Shown here in pieces: positions 1 to 9,400 of a DNA stretch of 64,000 nt (the stretch's first letter is position 1; every line of letters starts with the position of its first letter). This stretch comes from JACKNG01 sp040904625. GTDB taxonomy: Bacteria > Pseudomonadota > Gammaproteobacteria > Ga0077536. The notes under the pieces were generated by a model that saw only the letters and a program-made list of their open reading frames with translations, searched no databases and was not told the origin of the DNA. The stretch lies in the NCBI GenBank assembly GCA_040904625.1, contig JBBDTC010000001.1, positions 1-64,000 of the forward strand, written 5' to 3'. The translations under genes and the position numbers were made by a program.

Positions 1-1016
1 CTGCGGAGGGCGGCATTCAGCGTGTTCTCGCTCATGGGGCGCGCTCGGCTGCGGGCTCCCGGGAATACGTAACGGCGGCCAGTACCCGTTCGATCTCGAT
101 TGGTGAACGGCTCGAGGTCGCGCAGGATAGCGATCGCTTGGCGGGACAGCGGCACTAGGTGTTCGGTTTTCATCTTCATACGTGCCGCCGGGATCCGCCA
201 CATGCCTTCTTCCAAGTCGAATTCAGGCCACTCGGCTTGTCGGAGCTCGCCAGGACGGACGAAGACGAGTGGGGCGAGGCGCAGGGCTGCCCTGGTGATG
301 GGCTCGCCCTGGTAGCCGTCGATCGCTCGCAGCAGGGCGCCGACAGCCTTGGGATCGGTCACGGCTGCGTGGTGGCGAGTCTTCGGTGTTGCGATGGCGC
401 CGCGCAAGTCAGCCGCGGGATCGCGGACCGCGCGACCGGTCGCGATAGCGTAGCGGAACACTTTGCTCAACGACTGCCGCACTCTTTGCGCGAGTTCCAG
501 GGCTCCGCGACTCTCGATGCGACGAAGGATGCGCAGGAGTTCTGGAGCTTCAATCTCATGAATGGGGCGGCTACCCAGTACGGGGAACACGTCGTTGACC
601 AGGCGAGCGAGGTGCCCGGCCGCGGTCGATTTGGTCCATTCGATCGAACGTTTGGCGTGCCACTCACGCGCGATCGCCTCGAGCGAATTGGAACGAGCGG
701 CAGCGGAAGCTGCACGCGTCATCTTTCGATGGGTGGTCGGGTCGATGTCTTGCGCAATGAGCCGCCTTGCGGTGTCGCGCATATCGCGTGCGCCGTCGAT
801 CCACTCACCAGTCTTCTTGTCCTTACGGCCGGCAAGCGGCAGATCGGGATATCGGCCGAGTGCGAGGGTCGAGTCCTTGCCGTTGAATCGATAACGGAAA
901 CGCCAGAGTTTTGAGCCGGCAGGCGTGACGAGCAGATAGAGCCCGCCGGCGTCAGAGAGCTTGCGCGGCCGTGAGCTTGCCTTCGCATTGCGGATCGCAG
1001 TGTCAGTGAGCGGCAT
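1..1016 (-). CDS. P4-type tyrosine integrase, 3' part cut off by window edge
   Basis: Site-specific recombinase of an integrated element. The N-terminus (start PLTDTAIRNAK, then KLSDAGGLYLLV and FRYRFNGKDSTLALGRYPDL) is the arm-binding DUF4102 domain typical of P4-family integrases. A core-binding SAM-like region follows, and then the first catalytic segment LVFVRPGELR, whose VRPGE arginine is the first active-site Arg. The visible end reads RRYVFPGARSRARPMSENTL, as in full-length family members, so the HxxR box and the catalytic Tyr lie beyond base 1. The start at 1016 is chosen because the family begins with this motif; an in-frame ATG at 1031 adds five residues. No clear Shine-Dalgarno precedes either. 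The gene reads away from tRNA-Arg, the usual layout for an element integrated in a tRNA 3' end, so the element body lies left of the window. Confidence 0.9.
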   Translation of the reverse strand, partial: MPLTDTAIRNAKASSRPRKLSDAGGLYLLVTPAGSKLWRFRYRFNGKDSTLALGRYPDLPLAGRKDKKTGEWIDGARDMRDTARRLIAQDIDPTTHRKMTRAASAAARSNSLEAIAREWHAKRSIEWTKSTAAGHLARLVNDVFPVLGSRPIHEIEAPELLRILRRIESRGALELAQRVRQSLSKVFRYAIATGRAVRDPAADLRGAIATPKTRHHAAVTDPKAVGALLRAIDGYQGEPITRAALRLAPLVFVRPGELRQAEWPEFDLEEGMWRIPAARMKMKTEHLVPLSRQAIAILRDLEPFTNRDRTGTGRRYVFPGARSRARPMSENTLNAALR

Positions 1017-1080
1017 ATCTGGGGTACGCATCGGGAGTCACATCGAACGTACCCCGGATCGTACCCCTATATACCCCAGG

Positions 1081-1180
1081 CTGCCAGCGGGTGTCCGCGG
1101 ACGCCAACGGGCGAAAAGTAACTATAAATCCTGCTCTTAAAACGGTTTTCGCGGATGTCGGCGGATGCTGGCGGAGGTTG
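1081..1180. repeat. Short repeats between integrase and tRNA-Arg, possible integrase arm sites
   Basis: Three head-to-tail 10 bp units (GCGGATGTCG, GCGGATGCTG, GCGGAGGTTG) occupy 1151-1180. A related inverted motif containing TCCGCGGACGCCAACGG lies near 1093-1109. Their place between the integrase start and the tRNA 3' end fits arm-type binding sites or the attachment region, but that role is inferred from position only. Confidence 0.4.
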
Positions 1181-1183
1181 AAC

Positions 1184-1259
1184 TGGTGCCCTGAGCAGGA
1201 GTCGAACCTGCGACCTACCGCTTAGGAGGCGGTTGCTCTATCCGCTGAGCTACCAGGGC
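1184..1259 (-). tRNA. tRNA-Arg (anticodon CCT)
   Basis: The minus strand folds as a full cloverleaf. The 7 bp acceptor stem is GCCCTGG with TCAGGGC, the D-arm contains TAGCTCAGCGGATAGAGCA, the anticodon loop CTCCTAA gives CCT, the T-arm contains GGTTCGACTCC, and 3' CCA is encoded. The integrase at 1016 starts just past its 3' end, so this tRNA is the probable attachment target of the element. Confidence 0.95.
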
Positions 1260-1832
1260 ATGGCGCGTAGTCTAGCAGCCCGTCGGACTCACGCCGCAAT
1301 TACCGCGGCGGCGGAATAGCAGCCGAGTGATATCACGGATGATGCCTGCGGCGGGCAGCGCTCTGCGCGACTGCCTCGGTGGCGATTGTGCACTGGCGCA
1401 CCTACTTATCAGGCGACTTACGCTAGGCTTTCTCGGTAGAGAGCGGACAATAGCGGAACCCGGCAGCACTCGCGAGCCGTGTCCGATTCTGGTGACCTGC
1501 TGGATGAGCGGGCACTACGACGACGGATCTTTCCATACGCTGCCGTATGACGCCAGCGACGGCGACGGCGGCGACGGCCAGACTCGGAGCAGCTCTGCGC
1601 ACGCATTGACCGCCGTCAGTTTGTCGGCGCAGCCGTAGGCTCACACTGGAGCATGGTCTGTCGAGTCCGAAAAGCGGCTCGAGTGTGGCGAACTGTGGCA
1701 GAGCGGTGAACGATTGCTACATCCGTGCCGAGTACCGGTTTCTGCGCTGGGCTCGGCGCATGTTTGCCCTTACCGGCACCGTTTACTTCGTGGCGTTCGC
1801 CCTACGGCAGCGTCGAGCAATGGGACTTGAGC
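1260..1832. other. Intergenic stretch without a supported gene
   Basis: The short open frames here have no family likeness, no ribosome binding site and biased composition (for example GACGGC repeats near 1558-1580). A 16 bp stretch at 1276-1291 (CAGCCCGTCGGACTCA) resembles the terminal repeat of the element at 14759-14918 and may be a solo end. The promoter for the cyclase gene should lie here, but I see no convincing -35/-10 pair. Confidence 0.5.
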
Positions 1833-4223
1833 ATGGGCCAACGGATGTCAAAAGCGAAAATCCCGACAGGCATGGGTACGCCGATGCTGCATGAGCTATT
1901 CGAACGCCGCTACCAGGATCGCGTGTTGGAAGCTGCGGTGAACACCTTGCCCGACGCGGAGCGCGCCGCGCTGATGCGCCAGATCGACAATCTGGCGCGC
2001 CAACTCGATACGCTCATCGAAGCGACGCGCAAAGTGCGTGAGCCGCTGTCTTTCGATCTCTTGCTGACGCGTCTGATGGCGTTGATCACGTCCGCCTTTG
2101 CCGCCGAGCGCAGTTCGCTGTTTCTGCTCGATGCGGAAACCGATGAATTGTTCTCGCGCGTCGCGCAGGGCGATCTGGTGGAAGAACTGCGCTTCCCGAC
2201 TCATAGCGGCATTGCCGGTGCGGTCTTCACCAGTGGCTCGCCGGCGATCATTCATGACGCCTATGCGGATGAGCGTTTCAACCGTGCGGTCGATGCCGAG
2301 ACCGGCTATCGCACGCGCAACATCCTTTGTGTGCCGCTGCGTGCGCGCAACGGCGACATCATTGGTGTTACCGAAGTGCTCAACAAGCGGGACGGTGATT
2401 TCACGGGCATGGACAGCGCGCTGCTGCAGGCCTTCACGACGCATACGGCGACGGTCATCGAGACCGCGCGCCTGACCGAGCGGGCGCGCGACTCGCAGCG
2501 TGAAGAGGCGCGTATTCTGGAAGTCACGCAGGCGGTATCGTCCGAACTCAATATCGACAAGCTGCTGCATAAAATCATCAGTATCGCGACTGACCTCCTC
2601 GATGCCGAACGCAGCACCCTGTTCCTGCACGATACTTTCACCGACGAACTTTGGTCGCGTGTGGCGGAAGGCCTCGACGAACGGGAGATTCGCATCCCCT
2701 CACATGTCGGCATCGCCGGAGAAGTATTTACGACGCGGCTATCGGTCAACATTTCCGATGCCTATGCCGACGCCCGCTTCAATCCCGAAGTCGACCGCAA
2801 GACCGGCTTCCGCACCCGCTCTATCCTGTGCGTTCCAGTGATGAACAAGCACGGCCTGGCGATCGGCGTGGTACAGGTCCTCAACCGTCGCGGCGGTCCG
2901 TTCCGCGCCCGCGATCAGCAACGGCTGGAGATGCTTGCGGCGCAGAGCGCGATCGCTCTCGACAATGCGCGCCTGTTTCGCGAAGTGCTCGATGAACGCA
3001 ACTACAGCGAGAACGTCCTGCGTTCGCTGTCCGACGGTGTGATCACCCTCGATACGGGTTACAACGTCGTCAAGCTCAACGAGCCTGCATCGCGTCTGCT
3101 ACGCGTGAAATCCGAGGAAATCCTCGGTGCACCGGCCTACAAGGTCTTTGGCCAGGCCAACAGTTGGATCCTCGACTCAGTACGCAAGGTGCTGGAGCAG
3201 CAGGTGTCAGAATCGGTGCTGGATGCGAGTCTGATCCGTCGCGACCTCGAAGCCGTCTCGGTCAACTTCACCGCGACACCGCTGGTCGATAGTGACGAGC
3301 ACGTGCTGGGATGCACGGTCATCATGGAGGATATCACCGAGGACAAGCGCGTACGCGCAACCATGGCTCGCTATATGACGGCCAAGGTTGCCGAGCAGGT
3401 GCTGGCAGAGGGGGAATCGGTGCTCGGCGGGCGCTCGCAGCCGGCCACGGTGCTGTTTTCCGATATCCACGGTTTTACGACTATCGCAGAACAGCTCGGC
3501 GCGCAGGCGACGGTATCGCTATTGAACGAGTATTTTACCGAGATGGTCGAAGTCGTATTCGAATACAACGGTATCCTCGACAAGTACATCGGTGACGCCA
3601 TCATGGCTGTGTTCGGCACGCCCTTCCCGGGTACGGAAGATGCCGATAATGCCGTGCGCGTCGCCATCCGCATGCAGCAACTGCTCGCGACGTTCAACGC
3701 GCGGCGGCGCGCCGCCGGCCAGCCCCGCTTCGAGACGCGCATCGGGATCAGCACCGGCGACGTCGTGGCGGGCAACATCGGTTCGGCGCGGCGCATGGAT
3801 TACACCGTCATCGGGGATGGCGTGAACACCGCAGCGCGCCTCGAGTCGGCCAACAAGCAGCTCGGTACGCGAATACTCATCAGCGACAGCACCCGAGAAG
3901 CGTTGCTCGGCTCTTATCGGATGCGCGAGCTCGACGCGATCCGCATCCAAGGCCGTGCCGGGCCGCTCGCCGTGTTCGAGGTGCGGGGATTCAACGACGA
4001 GCAGACGACGCCAGCGGAGCAGCGCTTGCTGCAGGCCTTCGCGGAAGGTCTGCGGCACTATCGCTCGCGTTCGTGGGGCAGGGCGATCGGCTGGTTCGAG
4101 CGTGCCCTGGAAATCGATGCCGGCGATCGCCCGAGCTGGCAGTTACGCGGTCGGGCGCTGCATTATCGCGATCACGAGCCGCCTGCTGACTGGGACGGGG
4201 TGTGGAGTCTGCCGTTGAAATAG
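1833..4223 (+). CDS. Class III adenylate cyclase with GAF-GAF-PAS sensory region
   Basis: Predicted to convert ATP to cAMP in the cytoplasm under control of small-molecule or redox sensing. In 796 residues: GAF 1 at about 72-214, GAF 2 at about 228-380, PAS at about 395-505, class III cyclase at about 537-720, and a short helical, TPR-like tail. The metal-binding aspartates are D544 in FSDIHGFT and D588 in DKYIGDAIMAVFG. Lys584 and Asp656 (MDYTVIGDGVN) are the pair that selects adenine, and the transition-state Asn665 and Arg669 are present, so the catalytic site looks intact. The start is the ATG at 1833, preceded by GGGA; an ATG four codons later is also possible. No transmembrane segment is seen. 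A kinase with a cyclic-nucleotide-binding domain is encoded at 10467, a plausible effector. A 157 bp repeat element follows the stop. Confidence 0.9.
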   Translation: MGQRMSKAKIPTGMGTPMLHELFERRYQDRVLEAAVNTLPDAERAALMRQIDNLARQLDTLIEATRKVREPLSFDLLLTRLMALITSAFAAERSSLFLLDAETDELFSRVAQGDLVEELRFPTHSGIAGAVFTSGSPAIIHDAYADERFNRAVDAETGYRTRNILCVPLRARNGDIIGVTEVLNKRDGDFTGMDSALLQAFTTHTATVIETARLTERARDSQREEARILEVTQAVSSELNIDKLLHKIISIATDLLDAERSTLFLHDTFTDELWSRVAEGLDEREIRIPSHVGIAGEVFTTRLSVNISDAYADARFNPEVDRKTGFRTRSILCVPVMNKHGLAIGVVQVLNRRGGPFRARDQQRLEMLAAQSAIALDNARLFREVLDERNYSENVLRSLSDGVITLDTGYNVVKLNEPASRLLRVKSEEILGAPAYKVFGQANSWILDSVRKVLEQQVSESVLDASLIRRDLEAVSVNFTATPLVDSDEHVLGCTVIMEDITEDKRVRATMARYMTAKVAEQVLAEGESVLGGRSQPATVLFSDIHGFTTIAEQLGAQATVSLLNEYFTEMVEVVFEYNGILDKYIGDAIMAVFGTPFPGTEDADNAVRVAIRMQQLLATFNARRRAAGQPRFETRIGISTGDVVAGNIGSARRMDYTVIGDGVNTAARLESANKQLGTRILISDSTREALLGSYRMRELDAIRIQGRAGPLAVFEVRGFNDEQTTPAEQRLLQAFAEGLRHYRSRSWGRAIGWFERALEIDAGDRPSWQLRGRALHYRDHEPPADWDGVWSLPLK

Positions 4224-4232
4224 TCCGGGTTA

Positions 4233-4389
4233 GGGTCCGTCCCAGAATAACTCGGCTGTATGGGGCGTTGAGGCGCCCGGCTGGCAAGGCGCGAGAAGGG
4301 CGAATAGTGGTTCTATTCAACTGACGAGCAACGCTGCCAGACGGGATGGATCGGCGTTCCAGATAGTTCAGTTATTTTGCGGCGGGCCC
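4233..4389. mobile_element. 157 bp MITE-like element, family A copy 1
   Basis: Ends are imperfect inverted repeats (GGGTCCGTCCCAGAATAACT on the left; the right end reads GGGCCCGCCGCAAAATAACT on the complement). TTA flanks both sides (4230-4232 and 4390-4392), a 3 bp TNA-type target duplication, and the right copy is the stop codon of glnS. The core GCGAATAGTGGTTCTATTCA is palindromic. The second copy at 21139-21295 has the same length in the opposite orientation. No coding capacity. Confidence 0.8.
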
Positions 4390-6072
4390 TTAGTCGCCGG
4401 CGGCGCGGATCTTGGCCCAGGTGTCGCGTAGCGTCGCGGTTCGGTTGAACACGGGGAGCGCGGGCCGGTCGTCGACGCGGTCACGGCAGAAATAGCCGAG
4501 GCGCTCGAATTGAAACGTGGTCGCACCAAGTTCGGCGAGCGCCGGCTCGCCGCGAGCGTGCTCCAGGATCTGCAGTGATTCGGGATTCAGATGGTCGCGG
4601 AAATTTTCTGCGCCTGCGGGGTTGGGGACATCGAACAGACGATCGAACAAGCGCACTTCGAGAGCAATGGCACTCTGCGCCGGTACCCAATGGATGATGC
4701 CTTTGATTTTGCGCCCGTCGCCGGTTTGTCCGCCTGCCGTCGCTGGATCGTAAGTACAACGCAGCTCGACGATGTCGCCATCTGCATTATGGACGACCTC
4801 CTCGCAGCGTATGACGTAGGCATAGCGTAGGCGCACTTCGCGCCCAGGCGCCAGGCGATGAAACTTCTTCGAGGGCTCGGCCATGAAGTCGTCGCGTTCA
4901 ATCAGGATTTCCCGCTCGAACGGGATGCGGCGAGTGCCGTAGTCGGGATCCTTGGGATGATTGGGTGCCTCCAGCCATTCGCGGTGGTCGGGCGGCAGGT
5001 TTTCGATGACTACCTTCAAGGGATTGAGCACCGCCATGGCGCGGGGTGCACTGCGGTCGAGTTCGTCTCGAACACAGCCCTCGAGCACACCGAAATCGAT
5101 CACCGTCTGCTTTTTCGTGACCCCGATACGCTCGCAGAATTCGCGGATAGCCGCCGGCGGATAGCCGCGCCGGCGCATGCCGCGCAGTGTGGGCATCCTC
5201 GGATCGTCCCAGTCGCTGACGCGTCTTTCCTGAACGAGCGCGAGCAGCTTGCGCTTGCTGGTCAGCGTGAAATCGAGTTCGAGGCGCGCGAATTCGATTT
5301 GCCGCGGATGACAGGGAACGTCGAGATTGTCGAGGACCCAGTCGTAGAGCGCTCGATGATCTTCGAATTCCAGCGTGCACAGCGAATGCGTGATGCCCTC
5401 GAGGGCATCGCAGATGCAGTGCGTGTAATCGTACATGGGGTAGATGGCCCACCGATCGCCAGTGCGGTGATGCGGTGCTTTGCGAATGCGATAAAGCGTG
5501 GGATCGCGCAGGTTGATATTCGGCGAGGCCATATCGATGCGTGCACGCAACACGTGTTGCCCCTCAGCGAACTCGCCGTTGCGCATGCGGCGGAACAAAT
5601 CGAGATTGGTTTCGACGTCCCGCTCACGATACGGGCTGTCGGTACCGGGCGCTTTGAGCGTGCCGCGCAGTTCGCGAATCTCGTCAGCGGACAGGCTGTC
5701 GACATAGGCCTTGCCGGCGCGAATCAGATCGCAGGCAAAATCGTACAGTTGATCGAAATAATCCGAAGCGTGGTAGGCGCGGCCGCCCCAGTCGAAACCG
5801 AGCCACGCCACGTCCTCTTCGATGGCGCGGGTGTAGCGCTCGTCCTCGGTCTCGGGGTTGGTGTCGTCGAAGCGCAGGTTACAGCATCCGCCATACTCCA
5901 GCGCAGTGCCGAAATTGAGGCAGATGGACTTGGCGTGGCCGATGTGGAGAAAGCCGTTGGGTTCTGGCGGGAAGCGGGTCACGACCCGCCCGTCGAAGTT
6001 GCCCTGTTCACGATCGGCTTCGATGAAGTGGCGAATGAAGTTCGCCGTCGCTGGAGTGGGTTTGGATTCCAT
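4390..6072 (-). CDS. glnS: Glutaminyl-tRNA synthetase
   Basis: Charges tRNA-Gln with glutamine in the cytoplasm; class I synthetase. The 560 residues match the usual length of about 555. The signature PPEPNGFLHIGHAK (HIGH at 43-46) opens the Rossmann fold, and the KMSKS equivalent is TSKRKLL near residue 271. The anticodon-binding beta-barrels fill the C-terminal half (EVVHNADGDIVELRC, KIKGIIHWV). Translation could start 47 codons further up, but that extension is Arg/His-rich and unrelated to the family, so ATG 6072 (MESKPTPATANF) is chosen. The stop codon TAA is also the target-site copy of the adjacent 157 bp element, so the gene ends exactly at the insertion point. It is convergent with the cyclase gene. 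Confidence 0.97.
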   Translation of the reverse strand: MESKPTPATANFIRHFIEADREQGNFDGRVVTRFPPEPNGFLHIGHAKSICLNFGTALEYGGCCNLRFDDTNPETEDERYTRAIEEDVAWLGFDWGGRAYHASDYFDQLYDFACDLIRAGKAYVDSLSADEIRELRGTLKAPGTDSPYRERDVETNLDLFRRMRNGEFAEGQHVLRARIDMASPNINLRDPTLYRIRKAPHHRTGDRWAIYPMYDYTHCICDALEGITHSLCTLEFEDHRALYDWVLDNLDVPCHPRQIEFARLELDFTLTSKRKLLALVQERRVSDWDDPRMPTLRGMRRRGYPPAAIREFCERIGVTKKQTVIDFGVLEGCVRDELDRSAPRAMAVLNPLKVVIENLPPDHREWLEAPNHPKDPDYGTRRIPFEREILIERDDFMAEPSKKFHRLAPGREVRLRYAYVIRCEEVVHNADGDIVELRCTYDPATAGGQTGDGRKIKGIIHWVPAQSAIALEVRLFDRLFDVPNPAGAENFRDHLNPESLQILEHARGEPALAELGATTFQFERLGYFCRDRVDDRPALPVFNRTATLRDTWAKIRAAGD

Positions 6073-6117
6073 CGAAGTGGTAAAACGCTTGTTCCGCGCC
6101 GTCGAATCGGGGCCGCG

Positions 6118-6123
6118 ATTATA
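6118..6123 (-). promoter_or_regulatory. Putative -10 box for glnS
   Basis: The complement reads TATAAT about 45 bases before the glnS start. No good -35 box is found at 16-18 bp, so this is only a candidate. Confidence 0.35.
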
Positions 6124-6350
6124 ATGATTTGCAGCGAGAGTTGTGCACAATTCCCGGATTGGCTGCGGTCGGTGATGCGGGCGATGGCGAATGCGCCGTT
6201 GACGATGCATCATGGGCGACGGTCAGCAGCAGGGCCAGAGCCGGTGTTACAATTGGTGCAAGCCATCCTCCACGCCCGAGGCTGCGCGTCGAGGAGGGCT
6301 GTTGCGCCGCGGCAGCGTCGACGGCACGAGGCCGGCGAGGGCGTGTTCAG

Positions 6351-6475
6351 GCATGCCCGGAGGCAAGACGCGCGGTCTTCGAGGAGCGCAGTTTATGCTT
6401 TATAAATGAGCACCGGAGAAGACCACGCAACGCCGCCAGCGGGCAGCGCAGCCACTTTTCCAGAGCTTTCTTAGC
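6351..6475. repeat. Family C repeat, internally deleted copy
   Basis: Shares the segments GGAGCGCAGTTTATGC, AATGAGCACCG and GCGCAGCCACTTTTCCAGAG with the longer copies at 36582-36794 and 46084-46295. It lacks their central hairpin part and has a degenerate left end. It fills most of the gap between glnS and the PilZ gene, which otherwise shows no coding frame. Confidence 0.65.
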
Positions 6476-6492
6476 GGTATCCCTTAATCGAA

Positions 6493-9400
6493 ATGAGTGC
6501 AGGTCAGGGCCAATCCGGCGGCGCCGAACAGCGGCGCTACGCCCGCGTGCCGATCAATCTAGACGGCTATATCGCGATCGGGAATGGCGCGCCGGTGCCG
6601 TGCACGGTGCGGGACTTCTGCTACGGCGGCATGTTCATCAGCGCCGACGCCGCGACCTATGCGAGTGCGGCGCCCGAGATGCCCGCGACCCTTTACTTCG
6701 CCCTCATGGTCGGCGGCGTCAAACAGGATTACCAGATCCAGCTGATTATTGCGCGGGCGATCGCCACCGGTATCGGTGTCGCGTTCCGCGATGCCGATGA
6801 CCAGGCGCTGCAGCTGCTCGGTCAGCTCGCGGCGCCGACGGGTATGCCGGAAACAGATTCGTCGCGTGCGGCCGCCACCCTTGCCGAACCCGCCGCGGCC
6901 GAGGCATTCGCAAGGGTAAAGAAGCCATTACAAGCGCTGGCCGTCGAACATGTTTCACGGATTGCCAAGCGTTTTATCCAGAAAGCCGATGATGCGCTTT
7001 TTCTCGCTGCGCGGGATGCCGATAACAACGTCGCCCAGAATCGCTTGCTGGATGGCCAGCGTGAAATGCGCGGGCGTCACAAGCGGATTCTCGACGAAGT
7101 CGTCCCGAAGATCGAACATGGTGTAGCGATACTGGGCAATCCGCTCGAATCAGCGCCCAAGGATCCGTCGTCGATCGGCCTGTCTGACCTGTCTCTGGTC
7201 GAAAAGGACGAATTCGAAGAGTTTCTCGCGATCTCCGAGCTGGTCTCCGAACTCGAGCCCGAGTTCAGTGAGGCACTGTTCCAACTCGGCCGCCGCATTT
7301 CCCACCTTGCCAACCGCGACGTAGGTGCGAGTAACAATCCTATCGGCCCGAGTGTGTTGTGCAATGCCGTCGCCGAGTCACTCAAAGGCCTGCAGTCCGA
7401 TCGCTGGGTCACGGTAATCGTCTATCGCGTATTGCGCGAAGTGATGTCGAACGAGCTGGGTGCGTTCTACCAGGCGGCGAATGCCCTGCTCATCGAGCAT
7501 GGTGTGCTGCCCGTGATCGAAAAGGACAAACCGCAGCTCAAGCGGCCGCCATCGGAGGACAAGGATTTCGACGCCCCGGTGGCGGATGATCTGGCCGATA
7601 CCGCAGCACAATTTTCGCCGCCGCAGGAAGAGAACCTCGCCGAATCGATGCCGGGGCCGGAAAGCTATCAGGGGCGCGGCGCAGCTGGCGCACCCACGGC
7701 CCCACCGCCAGCGGACGGTCAGTCGCGGTTTGAGCCGCCCCCGGGACCGCAGAACGCCGCGCCGTCAGAACGGAGCGCGGCCGCCGGCGGAGCCCCGCCG
7801 GGACCAGGAGGTCATGTACGCGCGGCGGCGCCGTCGATGCCCGTCCATCGGGGCGTCCAGGCGGCCCCACCGTCGCTACCGGTCCACGGCGGCGTGCAGG
7901 CGGCTCCGCCCACGTTACCCGCTCGAGGCGGCGTCCGGGCTGCCCCTCCCACGCTGCCAGGGCAGGGCGGCGTGCAGGCGGCGGCACCGACCTTGCCAGG
8001 CGGGGCCGGGGAACAACCCGCCGCGGATCTCGCTGCCAGCGGTGACTGGGCGGCCGTCTCCGGCGGCTGGACGGGCGCCCCCATCCGCCATGCCATGCCG
8101 ACGCTCGAACGCGCCTATTCGACCGCCCAGGCGCAGTTGTCCCTGCGCCGGCAACTCGCCCCGGCGGCGCCTGTCGCGGCAGGCGAAGCGACGCCGGCCG
8201 CGTATTCGATGACGCAGATCGTGTCCGGATTGGCGGCACTGCAACGCGAGTTCGCCGATGGTAGGGGTGAACGCCTGGGCGTCGAGGCTCTCGAGGAACG
8301 TATCACCCGTGCGTTGATGGGAGAGGGTGAGCCGCGGCTCGGCCTCGACCGGCAGGCGACCGATGCGCTTGAAGTGGTGGCCGGTCTGTTCGGCGCTCTG
8401 CTCGAGGACGCACTGGTCGCAAAAAGTGCCAAGGACCATCTCACCCGGTTGCAGCCCGTCGTTCATCGCGCAGCGCTGATCGATGAAGGCTTTTTCGAGC
8501 GAGCCGATCATCCCGTGCGTCTGGTGGTCGATCGGATCGCTCGCCTGCGCGACGGCAAGAGCGAGGGGCAGCAGCAGCGTCACGCGCGGGTGGGCGAACT
8601 GGTCAGCGAAGCCAATCGCGAATTTCGCGAGGATGTCGGTCTGTTCGACGATGTTCTCGATGAACTCGACCAGATCCTCGATGAGCAGGAGAGCGAGTAT
8701 CAGACCAGAGTGCACGACGTCGTGCATGCGTGTGAGGAGCAGCAGCGCGTGCTCGAGGCACGCCGCGGACAGTCCCTGGAGACGACCGATGGCAATGCTG
8801 AACGTTCCGACCTGCCAGAGGAATGGAACAAGTGGCTGGAGCGCTCGCGCAAGCTGGAAGTGGGAGCGCGCATGCTGATGAATGCGACCAGTGCCAACCC
8901 GGTCGCGGCCACATTGGTCTGGAAGGAGGCGCGCGGCAATCTGTTCGTGTTCGCCGACGATCAGGGCAGCAAGGCGAGCACGCTGACTCAGCAACAGGTC
9001 GCGATGTATCTCCGTCGCGGTATTCTGCGGCCACTCGATGATCAGGCCGGCAGCGCGTTGGAACGGGCGATGTTCGGGGTCGTGGATCGCTTCCATCGCC
9101 AGGTCGAAGACCAGGCTACGCGGGATCCGCTGACAGGCTTCCTGCAGCGTCGATTCTTCGTCGAGGAAATCGATGCCGTCCTGTCGGACGTCGAGCCGGA
9201 GAGCACACGTCACGTCGCGGTATGCCTGATCGACATCGATAATCTGCGCGAGATCAACGACGACCACGGCGATGCGGTTGGTGATGCATTGCTCGCCGCC
9301 TTCGCGGCGGAATTGAGCCAGCTCATCCGCGACAAAGGTGTCGTCTTCGGGCGGCTGGGCGGCGCGACCCTCGGCGTGTACTGGCCGGCGGGCGGCATTC

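Noticed and set aside
159..914. 251-codon plus-strand frame at the left edge
   Set aside because: Antisense to the integrase, which shows real family motifs on the minus strand.
1327..1638. 103-codon frame downstream of tRNA-Arg
   Set aside because: Low-complexity and unlike any family; overlapping frames on both strands are equally open.
6073..6213. N-terminal extension of glnS by 47 codons
   Set aside because: The extension is Arg/His-rich, unlike glutaminyl-tRNA synthetases, and covers the putative promoter.
7810..8010. Regular repeats that could suggest a CRISPR array
   Set aside because: The units are in frame and encode a Pro/Ala repeat linker; there are no unique spacers.
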